From Singulisphaera sp. GP187 (GTDB lineage Bacteria; Planctomycetota; Planctomycetia; Gemmatales; Gemmataceae): a stretch of DNA of 64,000 nt. The notes beneath the pieces were generated by a model. That model was not told where the DNA came from, searched no databases, and saw nothing but the letters and a program-made list of their open reading frames with translations. The stretch lies in contig CAMAUE010000008.1 of the NCBI GenBank assembly GCA_945861245.1, positions 1-64,000 of the forward strand, read 5' to 3'. Shown piece after piece: positions 1 to 8,478 of the stretch (its first letter is position 1; each line of letters begins with the position of its first letter). The position numbers were made by a program, and so were the translations under genes.

Positions 1-67
1 AGCGGCCTCCCAGGTCAGGCACACGATCTTACCATCGATCGGCTCTGCGCGGCACGTGCTATTGCGT

Positions 68-96
68 TTGATTTTGCTTGCAATGGTCGCGATAAT
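68..96 (+). promoter_or_regulatory. Candidate sigma-70 promoter
   Basis: TTGATT at 68-73 and GATAAT at 91-96 are separated by 17 bases, close to the TTGACA/TATAAT consensus. They lie about 50 bases upstream of the gene starting at 144, which has GGAGG at 128-132. Positions 1-67 hold nothing I can identify. Confidence 0.4.
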
Positions 97-143
97 GCAG
101 TAATGTCAAATCAGGTTTTCATTTCCTGGAGGCGACCGAACCG

Positions 144-3100
144 ATGTCCCTTATCTGCTCGCACTGTTCGCGTATGAATTCACCGAACGCTCGCTATTGC
201 TGGCTCGATGGCGCGTCACTGGTTGGCTCGGCCGGACCGGTCGGCGCGGGGCAAGCGTCGTTTGCATCGCCGTTCGTTTTTTCGACGGGCACTCAATGCC
301 GCGATTTCGCTGAGTTCCTCGTTGGCTGCAACAAACACTGGGACGAAGCGAAGAAGCACCTCGAAACCGATGCTCTGCAGAAGTTCTTTGGCGGCATCGG
401 CCGCATGGACCTCGCGCAAGCAGCACAAGAAGCGGCGCACTTCCCCGACCGTGATCGCGGACTCGACCAGTTCCTGAGCCGAATCCCGGTCCCGAACGCG
501 ACGTCACCCCGGCTCGAAGTCACGCCAAAGCTGATCCAGCTCGGACCGTTAACGCCAGGCAAGGATGGCGCGTTTGACCTGACCCTTGAAAACACGGGTT
601 CGCGCATCGTGTACGGCTCGATCGCGCCGGACTGCGCCTGGCTCGCCGCCACCGAACCCGGCGTGGCGAGGCACTTTCAATTTCGCGAATCAGCGACGAT
701 TTCGATCAAGATCAAAGGCCAACATCTGCACGCCAGCGCCAAACCGCTTGAAGCCGTGATGGTCGTCGAATCCAACGCGGGCACGTTTCGGCTAAAAGTG
801 ATCGCCCAGGTTCCGATCGTGCCGTTCGAGGGCGGCGTGTTCACCGGCGCTCGCACGCCGCGCGACATCGCCGAGTACGCCAAAAAATACCCGAAAGATG
901 CCGCGAAACTGTTCGAGGACGGCGTCGTGGCCAAGTGGTACGCCGATAACGGTTGGACCTATCCCGTTCAAGGCCAGGCCACGAGCGGCTTGGCGGCGGT
1001 GCAGCAGTTCTTCGAGGCGCTCGGCCTGAGCAAGCCGCCAAAAGCGATCGTCGATCAGTCGCCGATCCGGTTGCGCGGCAAGCCCGGCGAGACGCTGACA
1101 CACAACGTGCAGATTCGCACCAACGAGAATCGCCCGATCTACGCCCATGCAGCAAGCCCAGATTCGTGGATCGTCGCGAAACCCAGCCTGACCCATCAGA
1201 ATGTCGTCACCTTGCCGTTGGAAATCACGATCCCCGATCGCGCCGGCGCGAACGTGGATGCGACCATTACGGTGACGGCCAACGGCAATCAGCAATTTCG
1301 CGTGCCGATCATGGTCACCGTTGATGCGCCGATCTCGATAGCCGCCGCGAGCGTGACCTCGGCGACACCGACGGAGGGTTCCGCTGATTGTCGTTTTTCC
1401 GAGCCGCGACCGTCAGGGATCGGCCAACAAAGTGCCGAGCGTACAGGTCGCGGCTCGGAAAAGTTTCGATTCAATCCGCGTCAGGTACTCATGCACGCCG
1501 TGCCGTTGGTGCTGCTGGCATTGGTGTTGTGCGGACTGCTCGTCAAGGATTTGTTGAGCAACAATCCCCGTCGGCCAGTCGCCATTGTCAAAGACGACTC
1601 GCCCGATACGCAAGCGAAACAGGACGCGCCGAAGGTCGTCGTCACCGATGAACCCGACGAAGGCACGAATCTCGCCAGCGGTCCACGCTTCAAAATCGAG
1701 GACGAACCCGAGGAACGCATCGGGTCGGCTCGTTTGCAACCGGTCAAAGTCGAAATCAAAGACGAACCGGCAGAGAACAACGGCCCCGGCCAGGCCGTGC
1801 CGATCGGCGCCACGCCGCTCGTCACCTATCTCGCCACCAATCCGCCGAAACGTTTCGGCATCACCGGCACAGCAGCGGCAGGACCGGCGGCCTTCAAACA
1901 GCTCACCTACTCGGCCAACGGCAGCACCAACACCACCGTCGTCAGCGTCAACGGCGCGACGGCCGAACTCGGCGGGTTCCAGGGCAAATGGACCCGCCTA
2001 AATCTCCCACTCGACGGCATACCGCCGACCGCGAATGCCGTTCGTGGCACGCATTCGACCTGGCAATTCGGCACTGTCACTTACAACCAGGTCCTGGAGA
2101 TCGTCCCGGGCCAACCGGTCACTGTCAATGGCGTCTCGCGGCGGAACCTCGACACCGTCTTGATCCGCTGGGTCATCCACAACATCGACAGTCGTCAGCA
2201 CTCCGCCGGCCTGCGTCTCCAACTCGACACGTTGATCGGCAGCAACGACGGCGTGCCGTTCACCGTCCCGGGCCAAACCGGACTCGTCAGCACCTTCGCC
2301 GACTACCGCGATCCTGCCACCGTTCCCGATTTCATCCAGGCACTCGAACGCTTCGACCTCAACAATCCCGGCACGGTCGCCCACATGACGCTCAAGCCCG
2401 GCGGCGGCATCGAACCGGCCCAGCGCCTCAGCCTCACCCATTGGCCCGGCGCGTCGCTCGTCTGGAACATTCCCGTGCGCAGCCTCACGGGCGATTCCGC
2501 GGCCGTACTCTATTGGCCAGAAAAGACGCTCAAACCCGGCGAGAAACGCACCATCGGTTTTGCCTATGGTCTGGGCAACGTCTCTGCGACCGACAAGCTC
2601 GGCCTGACGCTCGGCGGCTCGTTTGAGCCAGGTCAGGCGTTCACGGCGACGGCCTACGTCGAGAGCCCGATCGTCGGCCAGACGGTGCGTCTCGAGCTGC
2701 CCGACGGCCTCAAGCGAATCGAAGGCGCCGAGACCCAGCCGGTCGCCATCCAGAATGCCGGCGGGCGCAACACGAGCGTCGTCACCTGGAAGATACTCGT
2801 CGAACGCACCGGGGATCATCGCCTGAAAGTAGTCTCCAGCACTGGATTGTCTCAATCGAAAACGATCTCCATCTCCGGCGGTGCAACGTCTGGTGGCGGT
2901 AGGCTCGCCATCGATTTGCAGGGTTCGTTCGAGCCAGGCCAGACCTTCATCGTGTTGGGTAAAGTCACCGATCCGAGCGAGGACCAGACGCTCACGTTAA
3001 ACCTTCCCGCAGGCCTGCAACTTTCAAACGGCTCGTCGACACAGCGTGTGCCCACGCCGCCCGCGGAATTGAAGTATGCGTTGGTCCAGTGGAGTGTCCG

Positions 3101-3782
3101 CGTAATCTCAGCAGGCAGGTATCCCGTGCGCGTTGTCTCTAGCACAGGTGTCACGCAGACCAAGACCATCACCATCGAGCAACCAGGCCGGGCCGATGGC
3201 GCGTTCAACATCGTGCTGACTGGCGACTTCGAGCCGGGCAAGACGTTCAACGTGTCGACCAAAGTCGTAACGCCTGTGCCTGGCCAGGCGTTGACGTTGA
3301 TCCTTCCCACCGGCCTGACGCGCGAGGATGGCGCCGAAACGCAGACCGCCACGTCCGATGCCTCGCTCGTTTGGAAGGTGCGCGTCACGCAGGTCGGCAA
3401 GTATACCGTCGGCGTGAAATCGACGACCGGCATCACCCAACGCAAAACACTAATGATCGAACCGCCCGGCGAATCCGCTGGCCGATTCACGTTTGAACTC
3501 GTTGGCGACATCCAGCCGGGCAAAGAATTTACGGTGAAGGCCCAGGTCGCGAAACCGGTGACGGATCAGAAGCTGACCTTGAATCTGCCCAAGGGTTTGA
3601 CGCTCGTGAAGAGCGACGCCGAGCAGCTGGTTCCGCGCGAGGGAAATCTCGCTACACTAACCTGGCAGGTCCGCGTCACCGGTTCGGGGCGTTTGCCCGT
3701 GCGCGTCGAATCGTCAACAGGTTTGGCACGCACGAAAACGATCTCGCTAACCGACGGGAACAGTTCGCTGTTTGGCAGGTGA
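144..3782 (+). CDS. Large single-pass membrane protein with zinc-ribbon-like N-terminus and four C-terminal beta repeats
   Basis: The 1212-residue product is not a family I can name. Residues 5-19 contain a C-x2-C-x10-C zinc-ribbon-like start that lacks an obvious fourth cysteine. Residues 120-400 look like beta-sandwich (Ig-like) domains. A single membrane segment lies at about 448-468. The C-terminal third has four repeats of about 95-103 residues, each opening with a G-x-(F/I)-(E/Q)-P-G-(Q/K) motif and ending in a S-(S/T)-T-G-x-(S/T/A)-(Q/R)-x-K-T pattern. Much of it is probably extracytoplasmic, in a scaffold or adhesion-like role; this is inference. A palindromic repeat lies in frame at codons 415-440, just before the membrane segment. 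GGAGG lies 11 bases before the ATG. Confidence 0.8.
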   Translation: MSLICSHCSRMNSPNARYCWLDGASLVGSAGPVGAGQASFASPFVFSTGTQCRDFAEFLVGCNKHWDEAKKHLETDALQKFFGGIGRMDLAQAAQEAAHFPDRDRGLDQFLSRIPVPNATSPRLEVTPKLIQLGPLTPGKDGAFDLTLENTGSRIVYGSIAPDCAWLAATEPGVARHFQFRESATISIKIKGQHLHASAKPLEAVMVVESNAGTFRLKVIAQVPIVPFEGGVFTGARTPRDIAEYAKKYPKDAAKLFEDGVVAKWYADNGWTYPVQGQATSGLAAVQQFFEALGLSKPPKAIVDQSPIRLRGKPGETLTHNVQIRTNENRPIYAHAASPDSWIVAKPSLTHQNVVTLPLEITIPDRAGANVDATITVTANGNQQFRVPIMVTVDAPISIAAASVTSATPTEGSADCRFSEPRPSGIGQQSAERTGRGSEKFRFNPRQVLMHAVPLVLLALVLCGLLVKDLLSNNPRRPVAIVKDDSPDTQAKQDAPKVVVTDEPDEGTNLASGPRFKIEDEPEERIGSARLQPVKVEIKDEPAENNGPGQAVPIGATPLVTYLATNPPKRFGITGTAAAGPAAFKQLTYSANGSTNTTVVSVNGATAELGGFQGKWTRLNLPLDGIPPTANAVRGTHSTWQFGTVTYNQVLEIVPGQPVTVNGVSRRNLDTVLIRWVIHNIDSRQHSAGLRLQLDTLIGSNDGVPFTVPGQTGLVSTFADYRDPATVPDFIQALERFDLNNPGTVAHMTLKPGGGIEPAQRLSLTHWPGASLVWNIPVRSLTGDSAAVLYWPEKTLKPGEKRTIGFAYGLGNVSATDKLGLTLGGSFEPGQAFTATAYVESPIVGQTVRLELPDGLKRIEGAETQPVAIQNAGGRNTSVVTWKILVERTGDHRLKVVSSTGLSQSKTISISGGATSGGGRLAIDLQGSFEPGQTFIVLGKVTDPSEDQTLTLNLPAGLQLSNGSSTQRVPTPPAELKYALVQWSVRVISAGRYPVRVVSSTGVTQTKTITIEQPGRADGAFNIVLTGDFEPGKTFNVSTKVVTPVPGQALTLILPTGLTREDGAETQTATSDASLVWKVRVTQVGKYTVGVKSTTGITQRKTLMIEPPGESAGRFTFELVGDIQPGKEFTVKAQVAKPVTDQKLTLNLPKGLTLVKSDAEQLVPREGNLATLTWQVRVTGSGRLPVRVESSTGLARTKTISLTDGNSSLFGR
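1386..1463. repeat. In-gene palindromic repeat, family A copy 1
   Basis: Perfect 17-base inverted arms at 1396-1412 and 1446-1462 flank a degenerate centre. The first 28 bases match the family A copy at 12815 exactly, including eight bases outside the arm. The element is translated in frame within the gene at 144-3782. Confidence 0.85.
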
Positions 3783-3786
3783 ACGA

Positions 3787-3818
3787 TATATAGCCCGTCA
3801 TCATTCGCGGACTATATA
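3787..3818 (+). terminator. Weak hairpin after the first gene
   Basis: The arms TATATAGCCCG and CGGACTATATA pair with one mismatch around a 10-base loop, five bases after the stop codon at 3782. There is no T-run, so an intrinsic terminator role is uncertain. The rest of 3819-4063 shows nothing clear. Confidence 0.3.
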
Positions 3819-4063
3819 GAACGAAAATCATCCGTTGATTCTCGCCCAGCTTCCCTGGATTCGCTCACTCGTGTATACAATGATGTAAAATAGATCCAGA
3901 TCGTTTCGCCCAGGTTGAAATCGCTGTTGACAGTTGTCCCGTCTCTCGGCATAGTCCCGCTTCTTCATTCCGGGAGATATTTTTTTCGAGACCGCCCGTC
4001 TCGGCATCCAGACCAGGGGAGCCGCGCTCTGCTCGGCAAGTCGGATGAATTGGGGGTTAGAAC

Positions 4064-4942
4064 ATGAACACCATAGGCAAGATACTCGTTATCTTGAACT
4101 TTCTTTTCGCCGTCATCGTCGGCCTATTGATCGTTCTCACAGCCGCGACGCGCAACAAACTAAAGCAGAAATACGATGAAGTCGAAATCCAGGCGAAAAT
4201 CATCGTGGACGGCCACAAAACCACCAAAGAAATCGTCGGTCGAGTCGCGGGCGATAATGTCCAGGCTCAGAAAGAACTCGATAAGATCAAGCAAGACCTG
4301 GCTGACAAACAAACGGAGTTGAAAGTCTCCAAGGATCTGTTCGACCAGAAAGAACAGCAATATATCGAAACGCTCCGCATCAAGGACACGACCGTCGAAG
4401 CGATCAAGACGGCCAAGGAGCGATTGACCAAGGAAATCGATTTCCTCAACGGCGTCATCAAAGAACGCGAGAATTCGATCGTCGGTCTCGAAGCCAACGT
4501 GAAAACCTTCCGCATCATTGCCCAGAACCAGGAAGCAAATTTCAAGACCGCGCAGATTCGAAACGAGAACCTGCTGGAACAACTACGAGGCATATCCGGC
4601 AAGCTCGCGCGGTATGAAGCAGGCGTCACCGGGACCGATGCCGCTATCATTCGCAATCCGAACGCGCCAAATCCGCCCAGCGTTCTGGTCAACGGCAAGA
4701 TCGAAATCGTCAGCGGCAGCGACCTCGTACAGATCAACCAGGGCACCGACCACGGCTTGGAAAAGGACCACACACTCGACATGTACCGCCTGTCGCCGGA
4801 TGCGAGGTACCTCGGCATGGTCCGCATCATCGACGCCAACACGCACACCTCGGTTGGCCGCATCGTCGCCGCGGGGAATGCCGCGCTCCGCTCCCAGCTG
4901 AAAGTCGGCGACCTCGTGACGAGCAAGTTGACATCGCGGTAA
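4064..4942 (+). CDS. Membrane-anchored coiled-coil protein of unknown function
   Basis: The 292-residue product has one N-terminal membrane segment (about residues 7-28), then a long charged helical stretch to about residue 180 that should form a coiled coil. A compact C-terminal domain (about 205-292) is rich in beta strands with a G-K-I-x-I-V start and an L-K-V-G-D-L-V end. The layout resembles MreC or periplasmic adaptor proteins, but I cannot assign a family. It may form a pair with the small membrane protein at 5083, with a palindrome between them. Confidence 0.75.
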   Translation: MNTIGKILVILNFLFAVIVGLLIVLTAATRNKLKQKYDEVEIQAKIIVDGHKTTKEIVGRVAGDNVQAQKELDKIKQDLADKQTELKVSKDLFDQKEQQYIETLRIKDTTVEAIKTAKERLTKEIDFLNGVIKERENSIVGLEANVKTFRIIAQNQEANFKTAQIRNENLLEQLRGISGKLARYEAGVTGTDAAIIRNPNAPNPPSVLVNGKIEIVSGSDLVQINQGTDHGLEKDHTLDMYRLSPDARYLGMVRIIDANTHTSVGRIVAAGNAALRSQLKVGDLVTSKLTSR

Positions 4943-4965
4943 TCGGGGTGTCGTCGATTTGTCGA

Positions 4966-5043
4966 CTTCCCTAAATTCCGCTTGCGGTTTAGCGCTCACG
5001 TCGGGCAATCCGAGCGCTAAGCCGCAAGCGGAATTTAGGGAAG
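4966..5043. repeat. Palindromic repeat, family B copy 1
   Basis: Arms of 32 bases at 4966-4997 and 5012-5043 pair with one mismatch around a 14-base loop. The core (CCGCTTGCGGTTTAGCGCTC) recurs at 15611, 19646, 43237 and 60080. Confidence 0.9.
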
Positions 5044-5082
5044 TTTATTAATATCGTGCCCTGAACACGTTGGGATCCAACC

Positions 5083-5490
5083 ATGGCGAAGCACAAAACA
5101 GACGAACCTGCGGACGGCTCGATGCCTGTCAATGACGCCTGGACAGGGTTGCTGGCGATTTCGCTGATCGCGCTGAGCGTTGCCACCGGCTTCCTCGCGT
5201 GGGATTGGTACCTATACGACGAAAACGCCGTCGCCAATATGAAACTCCCAAATCTAGCCGGCACCCTGCCCAAAAAGCCCGACGCTGACGCCAAGAAGAT
5301 CGTCGAAAAGAAAGTCGACGGAAAAACGGTCGAGGAAAAGAAAGTCGAAGAAAAAAAAGACGAAGCCAAGAAGGACGCGGCGATGCGGTGGCGTGCGATT
5401 CCCTATGCTGAATTCGGTATCTTCACCGCAGCGGCACAAAGCCTGCCGGGTTACCCTACGCCAAATTCTTTACGAGCCGCGTCGATTTGA
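5083..5490 (+). CDS. Small membrane protein with lysine-rich segment
   Basis: The 135-residue product has one membrane segment at about residues 22-43 followed by a Lys/Glu/Asp-rich stretch (about 65-105) built from repeated E-K-K-V-E/D units. I recognise no family. The last 30 residues have a different, less charged composition, so a late frameshift is possible. It follows the coiled-coil membrane protein in the same direction. Confidence 0.6.
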   Translation: MAKHKTDEPADGSMPVNDAWTGLLAISLIALSVATGFLAWDWYLYDENAVANMKLPNLAGTLPKKPDADAKKIVEKKVDGKTVEEKKVEEKKDEAKKDAAMRWRAIPYAEFGIFTAAAQSLPGYPTPNSLRAASI

Positions 5491-5561
5491 ACTGGTACCT
5501 TAGCCCTAGCTATCGCGCTTCGTCTAATGGAATGGCAATAAGCTTCGGGATTCGCGGCGTT

Positions 5562-5732
5562 CTATTCGCAGACTTTGTCGTTGGTGTCTTGCAGGCCGAT
5601 TTTTGCCCCCGTAATTTCACTTTTCCGATAATATACTTGACCCGCATCCTCTGTCGGCTTAACATATTCTTCAACTGCAATACGCCCGGTCGACTTTTTC
5701 CCTCCATTTGGTTGTCCCTTTTTTTGGGCCAT
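5562..5732 (-). CDS. Possible 56-residue hypothetical protein
   Basis: An open frame starts at 5732 with a Lys/Gly-rich N-terminus (M-A-Q-K-K-G-Q) and has a plausible, mixed amino acid composition including YVKP and YYRKSE. It is the only coding-looking frame in the 320-base gap between 5490 and 5810. The ribosome binding site is weak and I recognise no family, so it could be chance. Confidence 0.3.
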   Translation of the reverse strand: MAQKKGQPNGGKKSTGRIAVEEYVKPTEDAGQVYYRKSEITGAKIGLQDTNDKVCE

Positions 5733-5809
5733 CGCGAATAACCCCACTCGCTTTGAGTCCGCTTCGTAAGGCGTCCGGGCTGGACGTGATCGCGAAGGAG
5801 TGAATTCCG

Positions 5810-8374
5810 ATGACAAACAGACGTTGCTTTTCAGGTTTTGTGGTAATTACTGCTACCATCGTGGCATCGGCGATATTCTCGTTGCCGGCGTACGGGCAGT
5901 TCATCAATGGACACCAATGGCCGGTGCCACGCTTGAATACGCTGACGCCGCCGGGCGGTAAAGTGGGCACGACTGTCGAAGTGACGTTTGCGGGCACGGA
6001 GGTTGAACAACCGGATGCCTTGCTGTTCAGCCATCCGGGGATCAAGGGGGTGCCGGTCATTCCGCCTCCGCCCGCGATCGATCCGAAAGCGAAGCCTGAT
6101 CCGAAGAAGGTAATCGTCGCGCCGCCGATCACAAAATTCAACGTCACAATCGCCGCCGATGTGCCTCCTGGCGAATATGACGCACGGCTCGTCAACAAGA
6201 ACGGCATCAGCAACCCCCGCCGATTTGCGGTTGGCACGTTCATCGAAGTCGCTGAAAAGGAACCGAACAACGACGTCGAACAAGCTCAAAAGATCGAGCT
6301 TGGCACGACAATCAGCGGCACGATCGCCGCGGCCACCGATGTTGACTATTTCAGCTTCGTCGCCAAAAAGGGGCAGCGCGTGTTGGTAACCTGCCGCGCC
6401 CCCGGAATCGACAGCAAACTGGATCCCGAAATTCGCGTTATCAGCTTGGCAGGGCGCGAGTTGGCATATTATCGACCATCGCCGGGCCAAGATGGGCTGG
6501 CCGACGTTTCCATTCCCGAGGACGGCGAGTACCTCATTCGGCTTAACAAATTCACCTACACTGCGGGAGGAGCCGACTATTACTACCGCCTCACCGTCGG
6601 CACCATGCCTTACATCGACGCCGTTTTTCCGCCCGTGATCGAGCCGGGCAAAACGACAACCGTCACGCTCTTCGGTCGCAACCTACCCGGCGGCAAGCTC
6701 GATCCGGCGTCGATCATCAATGGTCAGGCGCTCGAAAAAGCTACGGTGTCCATCACCGCCCCTGCCGACCCGGCCTCGCGTTCGCAGCTCAAATTTTCCG
6801 GTACGGTCACGCCGTTGGCCGGCACGTTGGATGGATTTGAATACCGCATCAACGGCCCGACAGGCGCCTCCAATCCAGTGCTTATCGGCTATGCCAGCGC
6901 TCCCGTCGTAATCGAGAACGACGATAACGACACCGTTGAGAAAGCCCAGACCGTTCCCGTGCCCTGCGAAATCGCGGGCCGAACCGATAAGAAGCGCGAT
7001 CGCGACTGGTACGCTATCGATGCGAAGAAGGATGACGTGCTGATGATCGAGGTCTCCAGTCATCGTTTTGGGGCACCGACCGATATGTACTTCGTGCTCA
7101 AGAATCTCGCCACGAAAGCGGATATCGTCCTGCAAGATGACACGCTCGAATCGGTGAGCAATCGCTTCTTCACAGCGAACCGCGATCCTCTGCCGTATCG
7201 TTTCGTCGTGCCGGCCGATGGCAAGTTTCATCTGATGATCGCAAGCCACACCGGCGACAACCACGCCGACCCGACGCATCAATACCGTGTGCGGATTACG
7301 CCGGAGAAGCCCGAATTCCGCCTATTCGTCATGCCGGCGGATGAAAATCGGCCTGATTCGTGCCGGGTTGGTCAGGGCGGCACGCATCATTACACGGTGT
7401 ATGCCGTGCGACACGATGGCTTCCGCAGTGACATCGTGCTCAGTATCGAAAGCTTGCCAGCGGGCGTGACCTGTGCGCCACAGACGCTGTCGGGTAACAT
7501 GAAGATGACGCAACTCGTCCTCGTCGCCGCCGACAACGCCGCGGAATTCACGGGCTTCGTGAAAGTCGTTGGCACAGCGACTGTCAAGGGGCAGAAGGTT
7601 GTGCAGCAGGCCCGCCCAGCCAGTGTTGTCTGGGGCGTACCGAATCAGCAGAACATTCCGACAATCACGCGGTTGAATTCGGACCTGGCACTGGCGATTC
7701 GCGACAAAGCGCCGGCCAAGTTTGTGGCAACAATGGACAAGGCTGCCGTATCATTGGGCGATAAGATCGAGATTCCACTCAAGCTTGTTCGGACATTCGC
7801 TGAGTTCAAAGCGAACTTCCAGGTGGCGCCGGTTCCAGGCGAGCTGCCGGTGGGCTTGACGTTCGCCAACCTGACGTTCGCTCCGGGTAAGGACGACTTG
7901 AAGGCAGTCGTCACGGTCGGCGCCAATACGCCGCCGGGAACCTATAACATCGCCTTCCGCGGGTTTGCCACGATTTCTCCGGATGCGAAGGCCAAGCCGG
8001 TGAATACGCTGCTGATCTCCACGCCCGTGCAGCTAACGGTGCTGCCGAAACAAGTCGCCACGCTGACGGTGGATAACGCGAACCCGACGGTGAAGGCCGG
8101 CGCCGAAACGGTCATCGCCGTGCGCATCGCGCGACTGTTCGACTATGCCGACGCTTTCAAGGTCGAACTTATCCTGCCGCCGAACGTGAAGGGCGTGTCG
8201 GCTGATAACGTCACGATCGCTGCCGGCGCCAATGAAGCGAAGATGACGCTCCGCATCCCCGCCGGCACGCCGCCCGCGGCCTTGCAGAACCTGACCCTCC
8301 GCGCCACGGCCGTTGTCAATGGCAACGTGACCTTGACGCACGAAATCAAAATCGGTGTGAACATTGCGAAGTAG
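5810..8374 (+). CDS. Secreted protein with two PPC-type domains
   Basis: The 854-residue product has a signal peptide (about residues 1-31). An IPT/Ig-like segment with a G-G-x-V-G-T-T-V-E-V start follows at about 45-90. Two bacterial pre-peptidase C-terminal (PPC) domains follow: one near 145-265, opening with E-P-N-N-D and containing DVDYFSF; the second near 370-490, with D-N-D and RDRDWYAIDAKK. The C-terminal third is beta-rich. PPC proteins of this kind are common in planctomycetes next to cytochrome C proteins, as here. No protease catalytic domain is present. AAGGAG at 5795-5800 supports the start. Confidence 0.8.
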   Translation: MTNRRCFSGFVVITATIVASAIFSLPAYGQFINGHQWPVPRLNTLTPPGGKVGTTVEVTFAGTEVEQPDALLFSHPGIKGVPVIPPPPAIDPKAKPDPKKVIVAPPITKFNVTIAADVPPGEYDARLVNKNGISNPRRFAVGTFIEVAEKEPNNDVEQAQKIELGTTISGTIAAATDVDYFSFVAKKGQRVLVTCRAPGIDSKLDPEIRVISLAGRELAYYRPSPGQDGLADVSIPEDGEYLIRLNKFTYTAGGADYYYRLTVGTMPYIDAVFPPVIEPGKTTTVTLFGRNLPGGKLDPASIINGQALEKATVSITAPADPASRSQLKFSGTVTPLAGTLDGFEYRINGPTGASNPVLIGYASAPVVIENDDNDTVEKAQTVPVPCEIAGRTDKKRDRDWYAIDAKKDDVLMIEVSSHRFGAPTDMYFVLKNLATKADIVLQDDTLESVSNRFFTANRDPLPYRFVVPADGKFHLMIASHTGDNHADPTHQYRVRITPEKPEFRLFVMPADENRPDSCRVGQGGTHHYTVYAVRHDGFRSDIVLSIESLPAGVTCAPQTLSGNMKMTQLVLVAADNAAEFTGFVKVVGTATVKGQKVVQQARPASVVWGVPNQQNIPTITRLNSDLALAIRDKAPAKFVATMDKAAVSLGDKIEIPLKLVRTFAEFKANFQVAPVPGELPVGLTFANLTFAPGKDDLKAVVTVGANTPPGTYNIAFRGFATISPDAKAKPVNTLLISTPVQLTVLPKQVATLTVDNANPTVKAGAETVIAVRIARLFDYADAFKVELILPPNVKGVSADNVTIAAGANEAKMTLRIPAGTPPAALQNLTLRATAVVNGNVTLTHEIKIGVNIAK

Positions 8375-8385
8375 TCGTCTGACTC

Positions 8386-8460
8386 GTTTAGCCGTTCGCC
8401 TCAAGCGACCGAGTCCTGTGTGTTTAAATGATCGCGCTCGCCGAAGGCGAGCGGCTAAAC
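8386..8460. repeat. Palindromic repeat, family C copy 1 (degenerate left arm)
   Basis: The right arm at 8434-8460 carries the family C core (CTCGCC..GGCGAGCGGCTAAAC); the left arm at 8386-8410 is degraded. It sits between the PPC gene and the cytochrome/WD40 gene. Confidence 0.75.
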
Positions 8461-8478
8461 CTAAACTGGGAGTTTGCC

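Noticed and set aside
1998-2855. 285-codon open frame on the minus strand inside the first gene
   Set aside because: It lies fully opposite a repeat-containing coding region with consistent protein features; it has no ribosome binding site or recognisable motif and is a GC-rich shadow frame.
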